From: Streptomyces caniferus
GTDB lineage: Bacteria > Actinomycetota > Actinomycetes > Streptomycetales > Streptomycetaceae
DNA: 64,000 nucleotides
NCBI RefSeq assembly: GCF_009811555.1
Contig: NZ_BLIN01000003.1
Span: forward strand, 496,001 to 560,000
Reading direction: 5' to 3'
Shown: positions 18,656-27,557 of the stretch, piece after piece
How positions within the stretch are numbered: position 1 is the stretch's first letter
Layout: every line of letters starts with the position of its first letter
Program-made: the position numbers and the translations under genes
Notes under the pieces: model-generated
Databases searched by the model: none
What the model was told of the DNA's origin: nothing
What the model saw: only the letters and a program-made list of their open reading frames with translations

Positions 18656-19129
18656 ATGACCGTGCGCATGCATACGCCGAATTTGCTGGCGCGCGCCGGC
18701 ACCGTCACCGCTCTGACGCTGGTCACGCTCGGCGGGACCACCGTCGCGCCAGGAGCGGCCGGTAATGCCGAAGCCGCGTCCGTGTCCGTCCATGCGTTGC
18801 GGATCGCGGCTTCCAAGAGCGGAGCTCCCTACCGGTACGGCGCCCAGGGGCCGCACGCCTTCGACTGTTCGGGGCTGACGCTGTACTCGTTCAAGCGCGC
18901 CGGCCGGGCCCTGCCACGCACCGCCGCGGCGCAGTACGGCCGCACCCGGCACATCCCGGCCGGCGCGCGCCGACGCGGCGATCTGGTCTTCTTCCATTCG
19001 CGCAGCGGCATCTACCACGTCGGCATCTACGCGGGCCGGGGCCGGATGTGGCATGCGCCCAAGGCCGGGAGCGTGGTGCGGCTGGAGCGGATCTGGAGCC
19101 GTTCCGTCTGGTACGGGCGGGTGGGCTGA
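18656..19129 (+). CDS. secreted NlpC/P60 peptidoglycan hydrolase
   Basis: A 157-residue precursor starting at ATG 18656. The signal peptide spans about residues 1-40 (Ala-Gly-Asn-Ala-Glu-Ala-Ala). The mature chain is a single NlpC/P60 domain with catalytic Cys71 (Phe-Asp-Cys-Ser-Gly-Leu), His121 (Tyr-His-Val-Gly-Ile-Tyr) and third polar residue His133 (Met-Trp-His-Ala-Pro). Such enzymes cut the D-Glu-diaminopimelate or related bond in peptidoglycan stem peptides. No cell-wall anchor or repeat domain is present. It is preceded by a c-di-AMP riboswitch and a CRP palindrome, the same pair of controls described for rpfA in S. coelicolor, and followed by a terminator. Confidence 0.94.
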   Translation: MTVRMHTPNLLARAGTVTALTLVTLGGTTVAPGAAGNAEAASVSVHALRIAASKSGAPYRYGAQGPHAFDCSGLTLYSFKRAGRALPRTAAAQYGRTRHIPAGARRRGDLVFFHSRSGIYHVGIYAGRGRMWHAPKAGSVVRLERIWSRSVWYGRVG

Positions 19130-19289
19130 CCTGCCATTTCGTCACACCGCGCCCGGTCGGGCAGCAGTGGGACCGGGTGGGGCGGCAGGGCGGCTCCGCC
19201 GCCGGGCGCGCTGCCGCGTTCCGCCGCCCTGGGGAGCTTTACGCCCCCCAGCGGGCCGGGCGGTGACGACGCTGCGCCCGGCAAGTGCG

Positions 19290-19310
19290 CGCCGCCCTCC
19301 AAGGGCGGCG
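19290..19310. terminator. hairpin terminator between convergent genes
   Basis: A 9-bp GC stem (19290-19298 with 19302-19310) with a CCA loop lies between the NlpC/P60 stop and the stop of the convergent lysE-like gene. Confidence 0.65.
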
Positions 19311-19338
19311 GTACCTGCGGCGCCCAGGGACGCCGTCG

Positions 19339-20007
19339 TCAGGCCAGCGCCAGCTCGACGAGCAGGATGCCGCCCAGGACCGTGAGCAGCGCTCCGGTGG
19401 TGGCTTCCAGCGCGCGGGCCACCGAGGGACGGCGCAACCAGACGCCCAGCCGGTCGACCAGCAGCGCGACGAGCGGGAACCACACCAGCGCCATGACGAC
19501 GATCATCGTCGCGAGCAGCAGGGTTCGGGGCAGCGCGGGCGCTCCCGCCGGGACGAACTGCGGAAGCAGGCTGAGGAAGAGGACCGGGGCCTTGGGGTTG
19601 AGCGCATTGGTCAGGAAGCCCTGGCGCAGACCTTGTGCGGTACCCAGGAGAGCGGCGGGCCGGGGGCCGTCGGCCGGTGCGTCGGCAGCGGGTCCGGACG
19701 TGCGCCGCGCCGCGGCCGGCGGGCGGCGGAGGACCGCGGCCAGGGCGCGGATGCCGAGATACAACAGGTAGACGCCGCCGAGGAGTTGGACGGCGCCCAG
19801 GAGCGCGGGCACGGCGACCAGTACCGCCGCGAGCCCGGCCACCGCCAGTGCGGTGTGCACCAGCAGCCCGCCCGCGACTCCGACGGCGGTCGCCACCCCC
19901 GCCCGCCGCGAGTCGAGGGCATTGCGCACCACGACCGCGAAGTCCGCGCCCGGCATGGCGACCATGCCAGCGGCGACTCCGGTGAAGGCGATCAGCTGTC
20001 CGTCCAT
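19339..20007 (-). CDS. LysE-family amino-acid exporter
   Basis: A 222-residue inner-membrane protein with about six hydrophobic helices. Met-Pro-Gly-Ala-Asp-Phe-Ala-Val-Val (about 18-26) corresponds to the conserved Pro-Gly-Pro region of LysE/RhtB exporters, and Phe-Leu-Thr-Asn-Ala-Leu-Asn-Pro-Lys-Ala (about 131-140) is the family hallmark. An Arg/Pro/Ala-rich loop (about 93-118) is probably cytoplasmic. It is divergent from a LysR regulator (71 bp between starts), the arrangement of lysE-lysG and argO-argP, so basic or other amino-acid export under LysR control is likely. Substrate unproven. Confidence 0.9.
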   Translation of the reverse strand: MDGQLIAFTGVAAGMVAMPGADFAVVVRNALDSRRAGVATAVGVAGGLLVHTALAVAGLAAVLVAVPALLGAVQLLGGVYLLYLGIRALAAVLRRPPAAARRTSGPAADAPADGPRPAALLGTAQGLRQGFLTNALNPKAPVLFLSLLPQFVPAGAPALPRTLLLATMIVVMALVWFPLVALLVDRLGVWLRRPSVARALEATTGALLTVLGGILLVELALA

Positions 20008-20036
20008 ACGAGCAGTCTCGCTGGTCAGAGCCTTTA

Positions 20037-20057
20037 ATGGGTATTGGCAATATTCAT
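20037..20057. promoter_or_regulatory. LysR-type operator dyad
   Basis: ATG-N2-TATTG-G-CAATA-N2-CAT is an interrupted dyad centred between the divergent lysE-like and lysR-like genes, 22 bp before the regulator start. It contains the T-N11-A pattern used by LysR-type regulators and is far more AT-rich than its surroundings. Confidence 0.62.
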
Positions 20058-20078
20058 GGACAGCCTAAAGAGATTCTT

Positions 20079-20993
20079 ATGTACGACCCCACGCGGCTGG
20101 CCGCCCTGGTAGCGGTGGCGGAGGCCGGTTCGATCACCCGGGCCGCGGCCCGGCTGGGCTACACGGCGCCCGCGCTCTCCCAGCAGCTCGCCAAGCTGGA
20201 GCGGGAGACCGGGGCGGCCCTGCTGGTGCGCCACCACCGCGGGGCGCGGCTGACGGCGGCCGGTGAGCTGCTGCTCGTACGCGCCCGGCGGGTCCTCGAC
20301 GAGCTGGACCAGGCGCGGCACGAGCTGTCCCGGCTGGCGGGGCTGTCCGGCGGGCTGCTGCGGGTCGGCACGTTCATGACCGCAGGCACCCATCTGCTGC
20401 CGCCCGCGCTCAGCGCGTTCCGGCGGGCGCACCCCGATGTGGAGCTGAGCGTGACGGAGTACGTACCGCCGCAGGCGGCGGGGGCGGTGGCACTGGGCGA
20501 GGTGGATCTGGCGCTGACGCACGAGTACGTGCCGGGCGAGGCGATGCCGGCGCCGGAGGGGGTGCGTCTGGAGCCGCTGCTGACCGAGGAGCTGGTGCTG
20601 GTGACGGCGCCCGGTCACGCCCTGTCGGCGGGCTCCGGACGGCTGCCGCTCGCCGAGCTGGCCGGTCAGCCGCTGGTCAGCATGGCGCCGGCGAACCCCA
20701 ACCGACGCGAGGTGGAGGCCGCGCTGGCGGCCGCCGGGGCGAGTGTGGCGGTGCGCTGTGAGTCGCCGAGCTATGCGGTGGTGTGCGCGCTGGTGAGCGC
20801 GGGGCTCGGGGTGGCGGTGGTCCCGGAGATGGTGGCGGAGGGGTCGATGACGCCGCTGGGGGTCCGGCGGCTCGATCCGCCGGAGCTGCACCGCCGGATC
20901 TCGGTGGCCTACCGCCCCGGCGGCACCCCGGCCGCGGACACCCTGCGTGCCCTGTTGCGCGGGGCCTTCATCCGCCACTCCCCCGCGCCGTGA
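20079..20993 (+). CDS. LysR-family transcriptional regulator
   Basis: A 304-residue regulator. ATG 20079 opens Met-Tyr-Asp-Pro-Thr-Arg-Leu-Ala-Ala-Leu; the winged helix (Ile-Thr-Arg-Ala-Ala-Ala-Arg-Leu-Gly-Tyr-Thr-Ala-Pro-Ala-Leu-Ser-Gln-Gln, about 20-37) is typical, followed by the periplasmic-binding-like effector domain (about 90-295). A 14-codon upstream extension would run through the operator and is rejected. It probably senses an amino acid and controls the divergent LysE-type exporter. Autoregulation through the dyad at 20037-20057 is expected. Confidence 0.93.
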   Translation: MYDPTRLAALVAVAEAGSITRAAARLGYTAPALSQQLAKLERETGAALLVRHHRGARLTAAGELLLVRARRVLDELDQARHELSRLAGLSGGLLRVGTFMTAGTHLLPPALSAFRRAHPDVELSVTEYVPPQAAGAVALGEVDLALTHEYVPGEAMPAPEGVRLEPLLTEELVLVTAPGHALSAGSGRLPLAELAGQPLVSMAPANPNRREVEAALAAAGASVAVRCESPSYAVVCALVSAGLGVAVVPEMVAEGSMTPLGVRRLDPPELHRRISVAYRPGGTPAADTLRALLRGAFIRHSPAP

Positions 20994-21117
20994 CGGCGGA
21001 CGGGCGCGGCGGAGAACAGATGCCCCCGGACCGCGGCTGCCGGAGAAGGAGGCAGCCGCGGACGGTGGGCCGCCACCGGGGCGGCCGCCGTACCGGGGCG
21101 CGGACGGTTGGCCGGGT

Positions 21118-22344
21118 TCAGTCCAGCGGCGCGGTGGCCACGATCGTGCCCACCGCCCGGTCGAGCTGAGCATCCGTCAGGTCCGCGCGGGCGGTGAGCC
21201 GCAGCCGGGAGATCCCGTCGGGGACGGACGGGGGCCGGAAACAGCCGACCGCGAGTCCGGCCGTACGGCAGTCGGCGGCCCAGCGGAGCGCCGCTTCCGG
21301 CGAGGGGGCACGGACGGAGATCACCGCCGCGTCCGGACGGACCGCCGTCAGGCCCGCCGCCGTCAGCCGGTCGTACAGCCCCTGGGCGACCGCGACGGCC
21401 CGGTCGGCACGCTGCGGTTCGCGGCGCAGCAGCCGTAGCGCGGCGAGGGCGCCGCCGACCGCCGCCGGGGCGAGACCGGTGTCGAAGATGAACGACCGGG
21501 CGGTGTTGACCAGATGCTCGATGACCCGGGCCGGGCCGAGCACCACACCGCCCTGGGAGCCGAGCGACTTGGAGAGCGTCACGGTGGTCACCACATCACC
21601 GTCACCGGCGAGACCGGCCGCCCACGGCGCGCCGCGGCCCCCCTCGCCCAGCACGCCCAGGCCGTGTGCGTCGTCGACGAGGAGTCCGGCGCCCCGTGTC
21701 CGGCAGGCCTCGGCCAGCGCGGGGAGCGGCGCGGCGTCCCCGTCGACCGAGAACACCGCGTCGGTCACGACGAGTGCCCGGCCGTCGTGGCCGGTCAGCG
21801 CGGCGCGCACGGCCTCGGGGTCGGCGTGCGGGGCGACTTCGGTACGGGCCCGGGAGAGCCGGCAGCCGTCGATGAGGGAGGCGTGGTTGCCGGCGTCGGA
21901 GACGATCAGGGTGCCGGGGGCGGTGAGCGCGGTGACCGCGGCAAGATTTGCGGCATAACCGGAGGACAGCACCAAAGCGGCCTCGAAGCCGCAGAACTCC
22001 GCGAGTTCCGTCTCCAGCCGCGCGTGCAGTTCGGTGCTGCCGGTGACCAGCCGGGAGCCGGTCGCGCCGGCGCCCCAGCGGTGCGCGGCCTCGGCCGCGC
22101 CACGGGTGACCTCGGGGTGCCGGGCGAGTCCGAGGTAGTCGTTGCCGGCCAGATCCAGCAGCGGGGAGTCGGCCGGGCGGGGGCGCAGGGTGCGCACGAG
22201 TCCGGCGTCACGGCGTGCCTCGCCGGCCGCATCGAGCCAGTCGAAGGCCGCGCCGTACGCCGGACGGGCCGGCTCGGTCGCGGGCTCGGCGAGCCTCGCC
22301 GGGGCGGTGTCGCGAAGCAGCGACGGGGCGGAGTCCTGCGGCAT
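21118..22344 (-). CDS. bioF: 8-amino-7-oxononanoate synthase
   Basis: A 408-residue PLP enzyme of the alpha-oxoamine synthase family, condensing pimeloyl-ACP/CoA with L-alanine in biotin synthesis. The PLP lysine sits in [19 protein letters not shown] and Ser-Gly-Tyr-Ala-Ala-Asn are the other hallmark loops. The reading frame stays open far upstream on this strand through bioB, but that is antisense. The start is set at ATG 22344 (Met-Pro-Gln-Asp-Ser), since upstream residues do not resemble the family. Divergent from bioB with a 156-bp gap. Confidence 0.95.
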   Translation of the reverse strand: MPQDSAPSLLRDTAPARLAEPATEPARPAYGAAFDWLDAAGEARRDAGLVRTLRPRPADSPLLDLAGNDYLGLARHPEVTRGAAEAAHRWGAGATGSRLVTGSTELHARLETELAEFCGFEAALVLSSGYAANLAAVTALTAPGTLIVSDAGNHASLIDGCRLSRARTEVAPHADPEAVRAALTGHDGRALVVTDAVFSVDGDAAPLPALAEACRTRGAGLLVDDAHGLGVLGEGGRGAPWAAGLAGDGDVVTTVTLSKSLGSQGGVVLGPARVIEHLVNTARSFIFDTGLAPAAVGGALAALRLLRREPQRADRAVAVAQGLYDRLTAAGLTAVRPDAAVISVRAPSPEAALRWAADCRTAGLAVGCFRPPSVPDGISRLRLTARADLTDAQLDRAVGTIVATAPLD

Positions 22345-22500
22345 CGGCGTCCTTCGTCTGTCGGCTTCGATTGTGGGCTGTCGATAGACGTTAGCGGTCG
22401 TTCCGCAGCCCCACGGTGTGGCGATACACACACCTCGATCGCGGCTCGTTGTGGGAATCCTCCTTGGCCGGGAGCGGTGGCGTACGTCAGGATCAACGCC

Positions 22501-23661
22501 ATGGACCTGCTGAACACACTGGTGGACAAGGGACTGCGGCGCGAGTTGCCGACCCGCGAAGAGGCGCTGGCCGTGCTGGCGACCTCTGATGACGAACTGC
22601 TCGATGTCGTGGCCGCGGCCGGAAAGGTACGCCGTCAGTGGTTCGGGCGGCGGGTCAAACTCAACTACCTCGTCAACCTCAAGTCGGGCCTGTGCCCCGA
22701 GGACTGCTCGTACTGCTCCCAGCGGCTGGGGTCGAAGGCCGAGATCCTCAAGTACACCTGGCTCAAGCCCGACGACGCCTCCAAGGCGGCGGCCGCCGGG
22801 GTGGCCGGCGGTGCCAAGCGCGTCTGTCTGGTGGCCAGTGGCCGTGGCCCGACGGACAAGGACGTGGACCGCGTCTCGGAGACCATCTCCACCATCAAGG
22901 AGCAGAACGAGGGCGTCGAGGTGTGCGCCTGCCTCGGTCTGCTGTCCGACGGTCAGGCCGGGCGGCTGCGCGCGGCGGGCGCCGATGCGTACAACCACAA
23001 CCTCAACACCTCGGAAGCCACCTACGGCGACATCTGCACCACGCACGACTTCTCGGACCGGGTCTCCACCGTCCAGCAGGCCCAGGCGGCCGGCATGTCG
23101 GCCTGCTCCGGGCTGATCGCCGGTATGGGGGAGAGCGACGCCGATCTCGTCGATGTGGTCTTCGCGCTGCGCGACCTGGACCCGGACTCCGTCCCGGTGA
23201 ACTTTCTGATCCCCTTCGAGGGCACTCCGCTCGCCAAGGAATGGAACCTCACCCCGCAGCGGGCCCTGCGCATCCTGGCGATGGTGCGGTTCGTCTGCCC
23301 GGACATCGAGGTACGGCTGGCCGGCGGCCGTGAGGTGCATCTGCGCAGTCTGCAGCCGCTCGCGCTGCACCTGGTCAACTCCATCTTCCTCGGCGACTAC
23401 CTGACCAGCGAGGGGCAGGCCGGCAAGGACGACCTCGCGATGATCGAGGACGCCGGCTTCGAGGTCGAGGGCACCGACACCACGACGCTGCCCGAGCACC
23501 GCAGGCAGGACTCCGGCGAGGCGGCCGACCCGGCCGAGGCCGCCGACGGCGAGACCGGGGACCCGGCCGCCACCGTTCCGGCACCCTCCGACGAGACCCG
23601 CCGCGATCTGGTCTCGGTGCGCCGCCGCGGCGCCGGTACCGACCTTCCGCCCAATGCCTGA
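22501..23661 (+). CDS. bioB: biotin synthase
   Basis: A 386-residue radical SAM enzyme inserting sulfur into dethiobiotin. The radical cluster motif Cys65-x3-Cys69-x2-Cys72 is present ([11 protein letters not shown]), as are the [2Fe-2S] ligand region Val-Cys-Ala-Cys-Leu-Gly and Tyr-Asn-His-Asn-Leu-Asn-Thr. The tail after about residue 320 is an Asp/Glu/Ala-rich extension absent from short BioBs but common in streptomycetes. Its end overlaps bioA by 8 nt, so the two are translationally coupled. Confidence 0.97.
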   Translation: MDLLNTLVDKGLRRELPTREEALAVLATSDDELLDVVAAAGKVRRQWFGRRVKLNYLVNLKSGLCPEDCSYCSQRLGSKAEILKYTWLKPDDASKAAAAGVAGGAKRVCLVASGRGPTDKDVDRVSETISTIKEQNEGVEVCACLGLLSDGQAGRLRAAGADAYNHNLNTSEATYGDICTTHDFSDRVSTVQQAQAAGMSACSGLIAGMGESDADLVDVVFALRDLDPDSVPVNFLIPFEGTPLAKEWNLTPQRALRILAMVRFVCPDIEVRLAGGREVHLRSLQPLALHLVNSIFLGDYLTSEGQAGKDDLAMIEDAGFEVEGTDTTTLPEHRRQDSGEAADPAEAADGETGDPAATVPAPSDETRRDLVSVRRRGAGTDLPPNA

Positions 23662-24958
23662 GCCACTCACCCCGGGCGCCCTGCTCGCGCTCGACCGGCA
23701 GCATGTGTGGCATCCGTACGGGCCGATGCCCGGCACCGCCGCACCGCTGCTGGTCGAGTCGGCTTCCGGCGTCCGGCTGCGGCTGGGCGAACCGGTCGAG
23801 GGCCGGGACGAGTTGGTGGACGGGATGTCCTCCTGGTGGTCGGCGGTGCACGGCTACAACCACCCGGTGCTCAATGACGCCGCGCGGGACCAGCTGGGGC
23901 GGATGAGTCATGTGATGTTCGGCGGGCTCACCCACGAGCCCGCCGTGCGGCTGGCGAAGCGGCTGGTCGACCTGACCCCGGAGCCGCTGCAGCACGTCTT
24001 TCTCGCCGACTCGGGTTCGGTGTCGGTCGAGGTCGCGGTCAAGATGTGCCTGCAGTACTGGCGCTCGCTCGGCAAGCCGCGCAAGCAGCGGCTGTTGACC
24101 TGGCGGGGCGGCTACCACGGCGACACCTGGCAGCCGATGTCGGTCTGCGATCCGGACGGCGGTATGCACGAGCTGTGGCAGGGGGTGCTGCCGCGGCAGA
24201 TCTTCGCGGACACACCACCGGCCGGTTTCGACGCCGAGCCCGACGAGGCGTACGCGGCACATCTGCGGGAGCTGATCGGCCGGCACGCCGAGGAGCTGGC
24301 GGCGGTGATCGTGGAGCCCGTGGTGCAGGGGGCGGGCGGGATGTCGTTCCACTCCCCCGAGTATCTGCGGGTGCTGCGCGAGGCCTGTGATGAGCACGGC
24401 GTCCTGCTCGTCTTCGACGAGATCGCCACCGGCTTCGGACGTACGGGCGCGCTGTTCGCCGCCGAACACGCCGGGGTCGCACCGGATGTGATGTGCCTCG
24501 GCAAGGCGCTGACCGGCGGATATATGACCCTGGCGGCGACGTTGTGCACGACGGCCATCGCGGACGGCATCTCGCGCGGGGCCCTGCCGGTGCTGGCGCA
24601 CGGCCCCACCTTCATGGGAAATCCGCTCGCCGCCGCCGTCGCCGACGCCTCGATCGAACTGCTGCTGGCCCAGGACTGGGCGCAGGAGGTCAAGCGGATC
24701 GAGGCCGGGCTGCGGAACGGTCTGGCGCCGGCCGCGGGCATCGCCGGGGTGCGCGAGGTGCGCGTACTGGGCGCGATCGGTGTCGTCCAGCTCGACCACG
24801 AGGTGGACATGGCCGCCGCGACCCGGGCGGCGGTCCGGGAGGGCGTATGGCTGCGCCCGTTCCGGGATCTGATCTACACCATGCCGCCGTACATCACCGG
24901 TGACGACGATGTGGCCCGCATCTGTGCCGCGGTGTGCGCGGCGGCCCGCGAGGGCTGA
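23654..24958 (+). CDS. bioA: adenosylmethionine-8-amino-7-oxononanoate aminotransferase
   Basis: A 434-residue class III aminotransferase using S-adenosylmethionine as amino donor to make 7,8-diaminopelargonate. [13 protein letters not shown] (about 55-67) is specific to BioA; the PLP lysine is in Leu-Gly-Lys-Ala-Leu-Thr-Gly-Gly-Tyr, and [12 protein letters not shown] is the cofactor loop. The start lies inside bioB (8-nt overlap). A strong hairpin follows before bioD. Confidence 0.97.
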   Translation: MPEPLTPGALLALDRQHVWHPYGPMPGTAAPLLVESASGVRLRLGEPVEGRDELVDGMSSWWSAVHGYNHPVLNDAARDQLGRMSHVMFGGLTHEPAVRLAKRLVDLTPEPLQHVFLADSGSVSVEVAVKMCLQYWRSLGKPRKQRLLTWRGGYHGDTWQPMSVCDPDGGMHELWQGVLPRQIFADTPPAGFDAEPDEAYAAHLRELIGRHAEELAAVIVEPVVQGAGGMSFHSPEYLRVLREACDEHGVLLVFDEIATGFGRTGALFAAEHAGVAPDVMCLGKALTGGYMTLAATLCTTAIADGISRGALPVLAHGPTFMGNPLAAAVADASIELLLAQDWAQEVKRIEAGLRNGLAPAAGIAGVREVRVLGAIGVVQLDHEVDMAAATRAAVREGVWLRPFRDLIYTMPPYITGDDDVARICAAVCAAAREG

Positions 24959-24965
24959 ACACACC

Positions 24966-25009
24966 GGCGGCGGTGGCCGGCCCGTCCGTGACGGCCGGCC
25001 ACCGCCGCC
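24966..25009 (+). terminator. strong hairpin between bioA and bioD
   Basis: A perfect 16-bp stem (24966-24981 with 24994-25009) with a 12-nt loop begins 8 bp after the bioA stop. It may terminate bioBA transcription or attenuate readthrough into bioD. Confidence 0.75.
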
Positions 25010-25102
25010 CCTTGGCGACAGCCGCTCGCCCACGAGCCGCTCGCCCGGGCATCATTCGCAGAATCCCGCGCGGAATCGGCCGCGCAGAGTCGGAGGAAGA
25101 CC

Positions 25103-25804
25103 ATGTCGGTGCTGTTCGTGACGGGCACGGGGACGGAGATCGGCAAGACCGTGACCACGGCCGCGATCGCCGCGGCGGCGCTCGCCCGGGGCCGGTCGGT
25201 GGCCGTGCTCAAGCCGGCCCAGACCGGCGTCACGGCGGACGAGACCGGCGACGCGGCGGAGGTCGAACGGCTGGCCGGCCCGGTGACCACCCTCGAACTC
25301 GCCCGCTTCCCCGACCCGTTGGCACCCTCGACGGCCGCGCAGCGGGCCGGTCTGCCGCCGGTGCTCCCCCAGGACATCGCCGAGGCCGCCGCCAAACTGG
25401 ACGCCTCGCACGATCTGGTCCTGGTGGAGGGGGCGGGTGGGCTGCTCGTCCGTTTCGACGCCGAGGGCCGTACCCTCGCCGACGCCGCGCGGCTGGCGGA
25501 CGCGCCCGTCCTGGTGGTCGCCCAGGCGGGCCTGGGCACCCTCAACGCCACCGCACTGACCGCCCTGGCGCTGCGCTCGTACGGGCTCGACTCCCCGGGC
25601 GTCGTCATCGGCAGCTGGCCGGCCGAGCCCGACCTGGCCTCCCGCTGCAATCTGGCGGATCTGCCCGAGGCCGCGGGCGCACCGCTCCTCGGCCTGATCC
25701 CGGAGGGCTCCGGCGGGCTTTCGCCGCAGGCCTTCCGCACCGCGGCCCCCGAATGGCTGGCGCCGGCGCTCGGCGGCTCGGACGCGTTCCACATCCCCTC
25801 ATGA
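25103..25804 (+). CDS. bioD: dethiobiotin synthetase
   Basis: A 233-residue P-loop ATPase making the ureido ring of dethiobiotin from diaminopelargonate, CO2 and ATP. The P-loop Gly-Thr-Gly-Thr-Glu-Ile-Gly-Lys-Thr (about 8-16) is the BioD variant; Leu-Lys-Pro-Ala-Gln-Thr-Gly and Val-Glu-Gly-Ala-Gly-Gly-Leu-Leu are further family blocks. The ATG is preceded by GGAGGAAG. It follows bioA after 144 bp that contain a strong hairpin, so it may have its own promoter or depend on readthrough. With bioF, B and A the later biotin pathway is complete; bioC/bioH functions are elsewhere. Confidence 0.96.
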   Translation: MSVLFVTGTGTEIGKTVTTAAIAAAALARGRSVAVLKPAQTGVTADETGDAAEVERLAGPVTTLELARFPDPLAPSTAAQRAGLPPVLPQDIAEAAAKLDASHDLVLVEGAGGLLVRFDAEGRTLADAARLADAPVLVVAQAGLGTLNATALTALALRSYGLDSPGVVIGSWPAEPDLASRCNLADLPEAAGAPLLGLIPEGSGGLSPQAFRTAAPEWLAPALGGSDAFHIPS

Positions 25805-26080
25805 CGCCGGCGGGACGTGCGGCACGCCATGACGGTGGTGGACCGCGCGCCCTCCGATGACAGCCTCGCGGTGCCCTACGCCCCCTGCGCCCGGCGCGGA
25901 CCGAGCGACGAGTTCCTGGCGGACGGCCCCGGCCCCGGCAGGGGACCTGGTGCGCCCGTGACGGCGCGACAGCCCGTACAGATTTCCGACCGGCGGATGC
26001 GGCTGCTCCTTACGGCTCCCGGTCCGCCCGGTGGGAAGACTGAACACCAGGAGCGGGCATCGTCGGCGAAAGGGTCCGTC

Positions 26081-26752
26081 ATGTGGCAGCGCGCAAGAGT
26101 TCCGCACGGCAGCGTCCACCACCCGGTGTTCGCCCGCTTCTACGCGAACTGCTGCGGTCCGGCCGCGGACGCGCGGGCGGGGGTGGCCGCGCTCCGGAAG
26201 GAGTTGCTGACCGGTACCACGGGCCGGGTCATCGAGGTCGGCGCGGGGACCGGCCTGAACTTCGCGCACTATCCGGGCACGGTCTCGGAGGTGGTGGCGA
26301 TCGAACCGGAGGCCACCCTGCGGGAGGTGGCCAGAGCCGCTGCGGCGCGTGCGGAGGTGCCGGTGGACCTGGTGCCCGGGGTGGCGGAGGCCCTGCCGGT
26401 CAAGAGCGAGGCGTTCGATACGGCGGTGGCGTCGCTGGTGCTGTGTTCCGTGTACGAGGTGCAGCGTGCGCTGGTGGAACTGCGGCGGGTGCTGCGTCCG
26501 GGCGGTGAGCTGCGGTTCTTCGAGCACGGGCGGGCCGCGGGGCGGGGGCTGCGGGCAGTGCAGTGGTCGCTGGACCGGACGGTCTGGCCGTTGCTGATGG
26601 GCGGCTGTCACACCGGCCGGGACCCGTTGGGCGAGATCCGGACGGCCGGGTTCGAGGTGCTGCGGGTGCGCCGGCTGAAGGTGCCGGAGCGCGGGCCGAC
26701 GCTGCCGACGTCACCGGCGGTGCTGGGCGCGGCCCGGCGGCCGGCCGGCTGA
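26081..26752 (+). CDS. class I SAM-dependent methyltransferase (UbiE/Methyltransf_11 type)
   Basis: A 223-residue enzyme. SAM motif I is Val-Ile-Glu-Val-Gly-Ala-Gly-Thr-Gly (50-58); post-I acidic Ile-Glu-Pro-Glu and motif Ala-Ser-Leu-Val-Leu-Cys-Ser-Val follow. The C-terminal part (Phe-Glu-His-Gly-Arg-Ala-Ala-Gly) resembles the METTL7/thiol-methyltransferase-like branch rather than menaquinone UbiE. The frame is open to 25817, but those codons encode an atypical Pro/Gly-rich stretch, and ATG 26081 precedes the conserved region, so the shorter form is chosen. Substrate unknown. Convergent with the toxin-antitoxin pair (19 bp). Confidence 0.85.
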   Translation: MWQRARVPHGSVHHPVFARFYANCCGPAADARAGVAALRKELLTGTTGRVIEVGAGTGLNFAHYPGTVSEVVAIEPEATLREVARAAAARAEVPVDLVPGVAEALPVKSEAFDTAVASLVLCSVYEVQRALVELRRVLRPGGELRFFEHGRAAGRGLRAVQWSLDRTVWPLLMGGCHTGRDPLGEIRTAGFEVLRVRRLKVPERGPTLPTSPAVLGAARRPAG

Positions 26753-26771
26753 CCGGTCCGCGTCGCGGCCG

Positions 26772-27143
26772 TCAGACCGTCCAGGTGCGCAGCTCGTCCG
26801 CGATGGTGCGGATGTCGGCCGTGCCCGCCTTGACGAGGCGGGCGAGGTCGCGGACCTGCTCGGGAGAGATGGTGATCTTCAGTCCACTGGCGACGAGATA
26901 GCCGTAGGCCACGGCGGTCGCGAACATGGCGTTCGAGCGCTCCAACGCCGGTACCCGGAGCAGGAGTTGCAGGAGGGATGCGGCCCGTTCCTGGGGCTCG
27001 GTGTAGACGGGCACGCCGAATATCTCGGCCTCATGGCGGCTGACGGCGGCCACCAGAGCGCCCCAGTCGGTGACCTGGGGGTCTCCGGGGGTGTGCTGTT
27101 CGGCGATGAGAAGGAGCCAGGCGAGGTCGATGCGCAGCGTCAC
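26772..27143 (-). CDS. Fic/Doc-like toxin with degenerate catalytic motif
   Basis: A 123-residue helical protein in the length range of Doc toxins. Residues 50-90 (Gln-Glu-Arg-Ala-Ala-Ser-Leu-Leu-Gln ... Ala-Val-Ala-Tyr-Gly-Tyr-Leu-Val-Ala-Ser-Gly) align with the two helices around the Fic loop. The loop itself, which should read His-x-Phe-x-(Asp/Asn)-(Gly/Ala)-Asn-Lys-Arg, is here Val-Pro-Ala-Leu-Glu-Arg-Ser-Asn-Ala (64-72): the His and the Lys/Arg are missing. The gene overlaps the upstream antitoxin by 4 nt. The protein may be toxic by another route or may only form the regulatory complex. The Doc assignment rests on context and helix pattern. Confidence 0.7.
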   Translation of the reverse strand: MTLRIDLAWLLLIAEQHTPGDPQVTDWGALVAAVSRHEAEIFGVPVYTEPQERAASLLQLLLRVPALERSNAMFATAVAYGYLVASGLKITISPEQVRDLARLVKAGTADIRTIADELRTWTV

Positions 27144-27412
27144 GTGGTGCCCGGCAGTCCTTCGTGGTGGGTGGGGGTCGCGGCACCCTCGGCACCGCCC
27201 GGTTCCAGGCCGAATTCCTCGGCGAAGACGCGCTCGTACTGCTTCATGAAGTCGGAGGCGGCCTCGACGAAGGTCTGGCCCACCTCACCGGCGTCCTTGA
27301 GGACGAGCTCCTCGATATAGCGGTTCATGCTCACTCCCCGCTGCAGGGCGCGCTCCCGCGCCGCTTCGGCGGTGGCCTCATCCACGCGGACGTTCAGTTG
27401 CGTCTTCGCCAC
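27140..27412 (-). CDS. ribbon-helix-helix antitoxin
   Basis: A 90-residue protein. Residues 4-45 show an RHH fold: strand Gln-Leu-Asn-Val-Arg-Val-Asp, helix Glu-Ala-Thr-Ala-Glu-Ala-Ala-Arg-Glu-Arg-Ala-Leu, turn Arg-Gly-Val-Ser-Met-Asn-Arg, helix Tyr-Ile-Glu-Glu-Leu-Val. The C-terminal half (46-90, acidic then Gly/Pro-rich) probably wraps the toxin. The GTG start has a GGAGGG directly abutting it and a TAGCTT hexamer 6 nt further up, which suggests a leaderless transcript. A perfect dyad upstream fits autorepression. Confidence 0.85.
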   Translation of the reverse strand: MAKTQLNVRVDEATAEAARERALQRGVSMNRYIEELVLKDAGEVGQTFVEAASDFMKQYERVFAEEFGLEPGGAEGAATPTHHEGLPGTT

Positions 27413-27420
27413 CCCTCCAA

Positions 27421-27440
27421 GCTAGCGCGCATCCGCTAGC
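27421..27440 (-). promoter_or_regulatory. dyad operator inside the toxin-antitoxin promoter
   Basis: GCTAGCG-N6-CGCTAGC is a perfect 7+7 inverted repeat. On the minus strand it lies between a TTGCCG -35-like hexamer and overlaps a TAGCTT -10-like hexamer (18-bp spacer), ideal for autorepression. The predicted +1 falls on the GTG start codon itself (27412). Confidence 0.68.
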
Positions 27441-27557
27441 AGCGGCAAGCGGCGGCTGGGGTGCGAGGGGGCGGGGCGGGAGGCGCGAGTGACTGACGGT
27501 GCACTGGAAGATCCGGTCGCGGGCGACAGGTACGGGGCCGGCGCCGCGGCCGCCCGG

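Noticed and set aside
22345..22500. BioQ or BirA operator between bioF and bioB
   Set aside because: I looked for a TGAAC/GTTCA-type dyad and found no convincing match, so no site is annotated.
21118..23736. Very long minus-strand reading frame spanning bioF and running antisense through bioB
   Set aside because: Only 21118-22344 resembles a protein family; the upstream 1.4 kb is antisense to a perfect biotin synthase and is a GC-frame artefact.
25817..26080. Extended N-terminus of the methyltransferase
   Set aside because: The added 88 residues are Pro/Gly/Arg-rich and unlike the family; conserved sequence starts right after ATG 26081.
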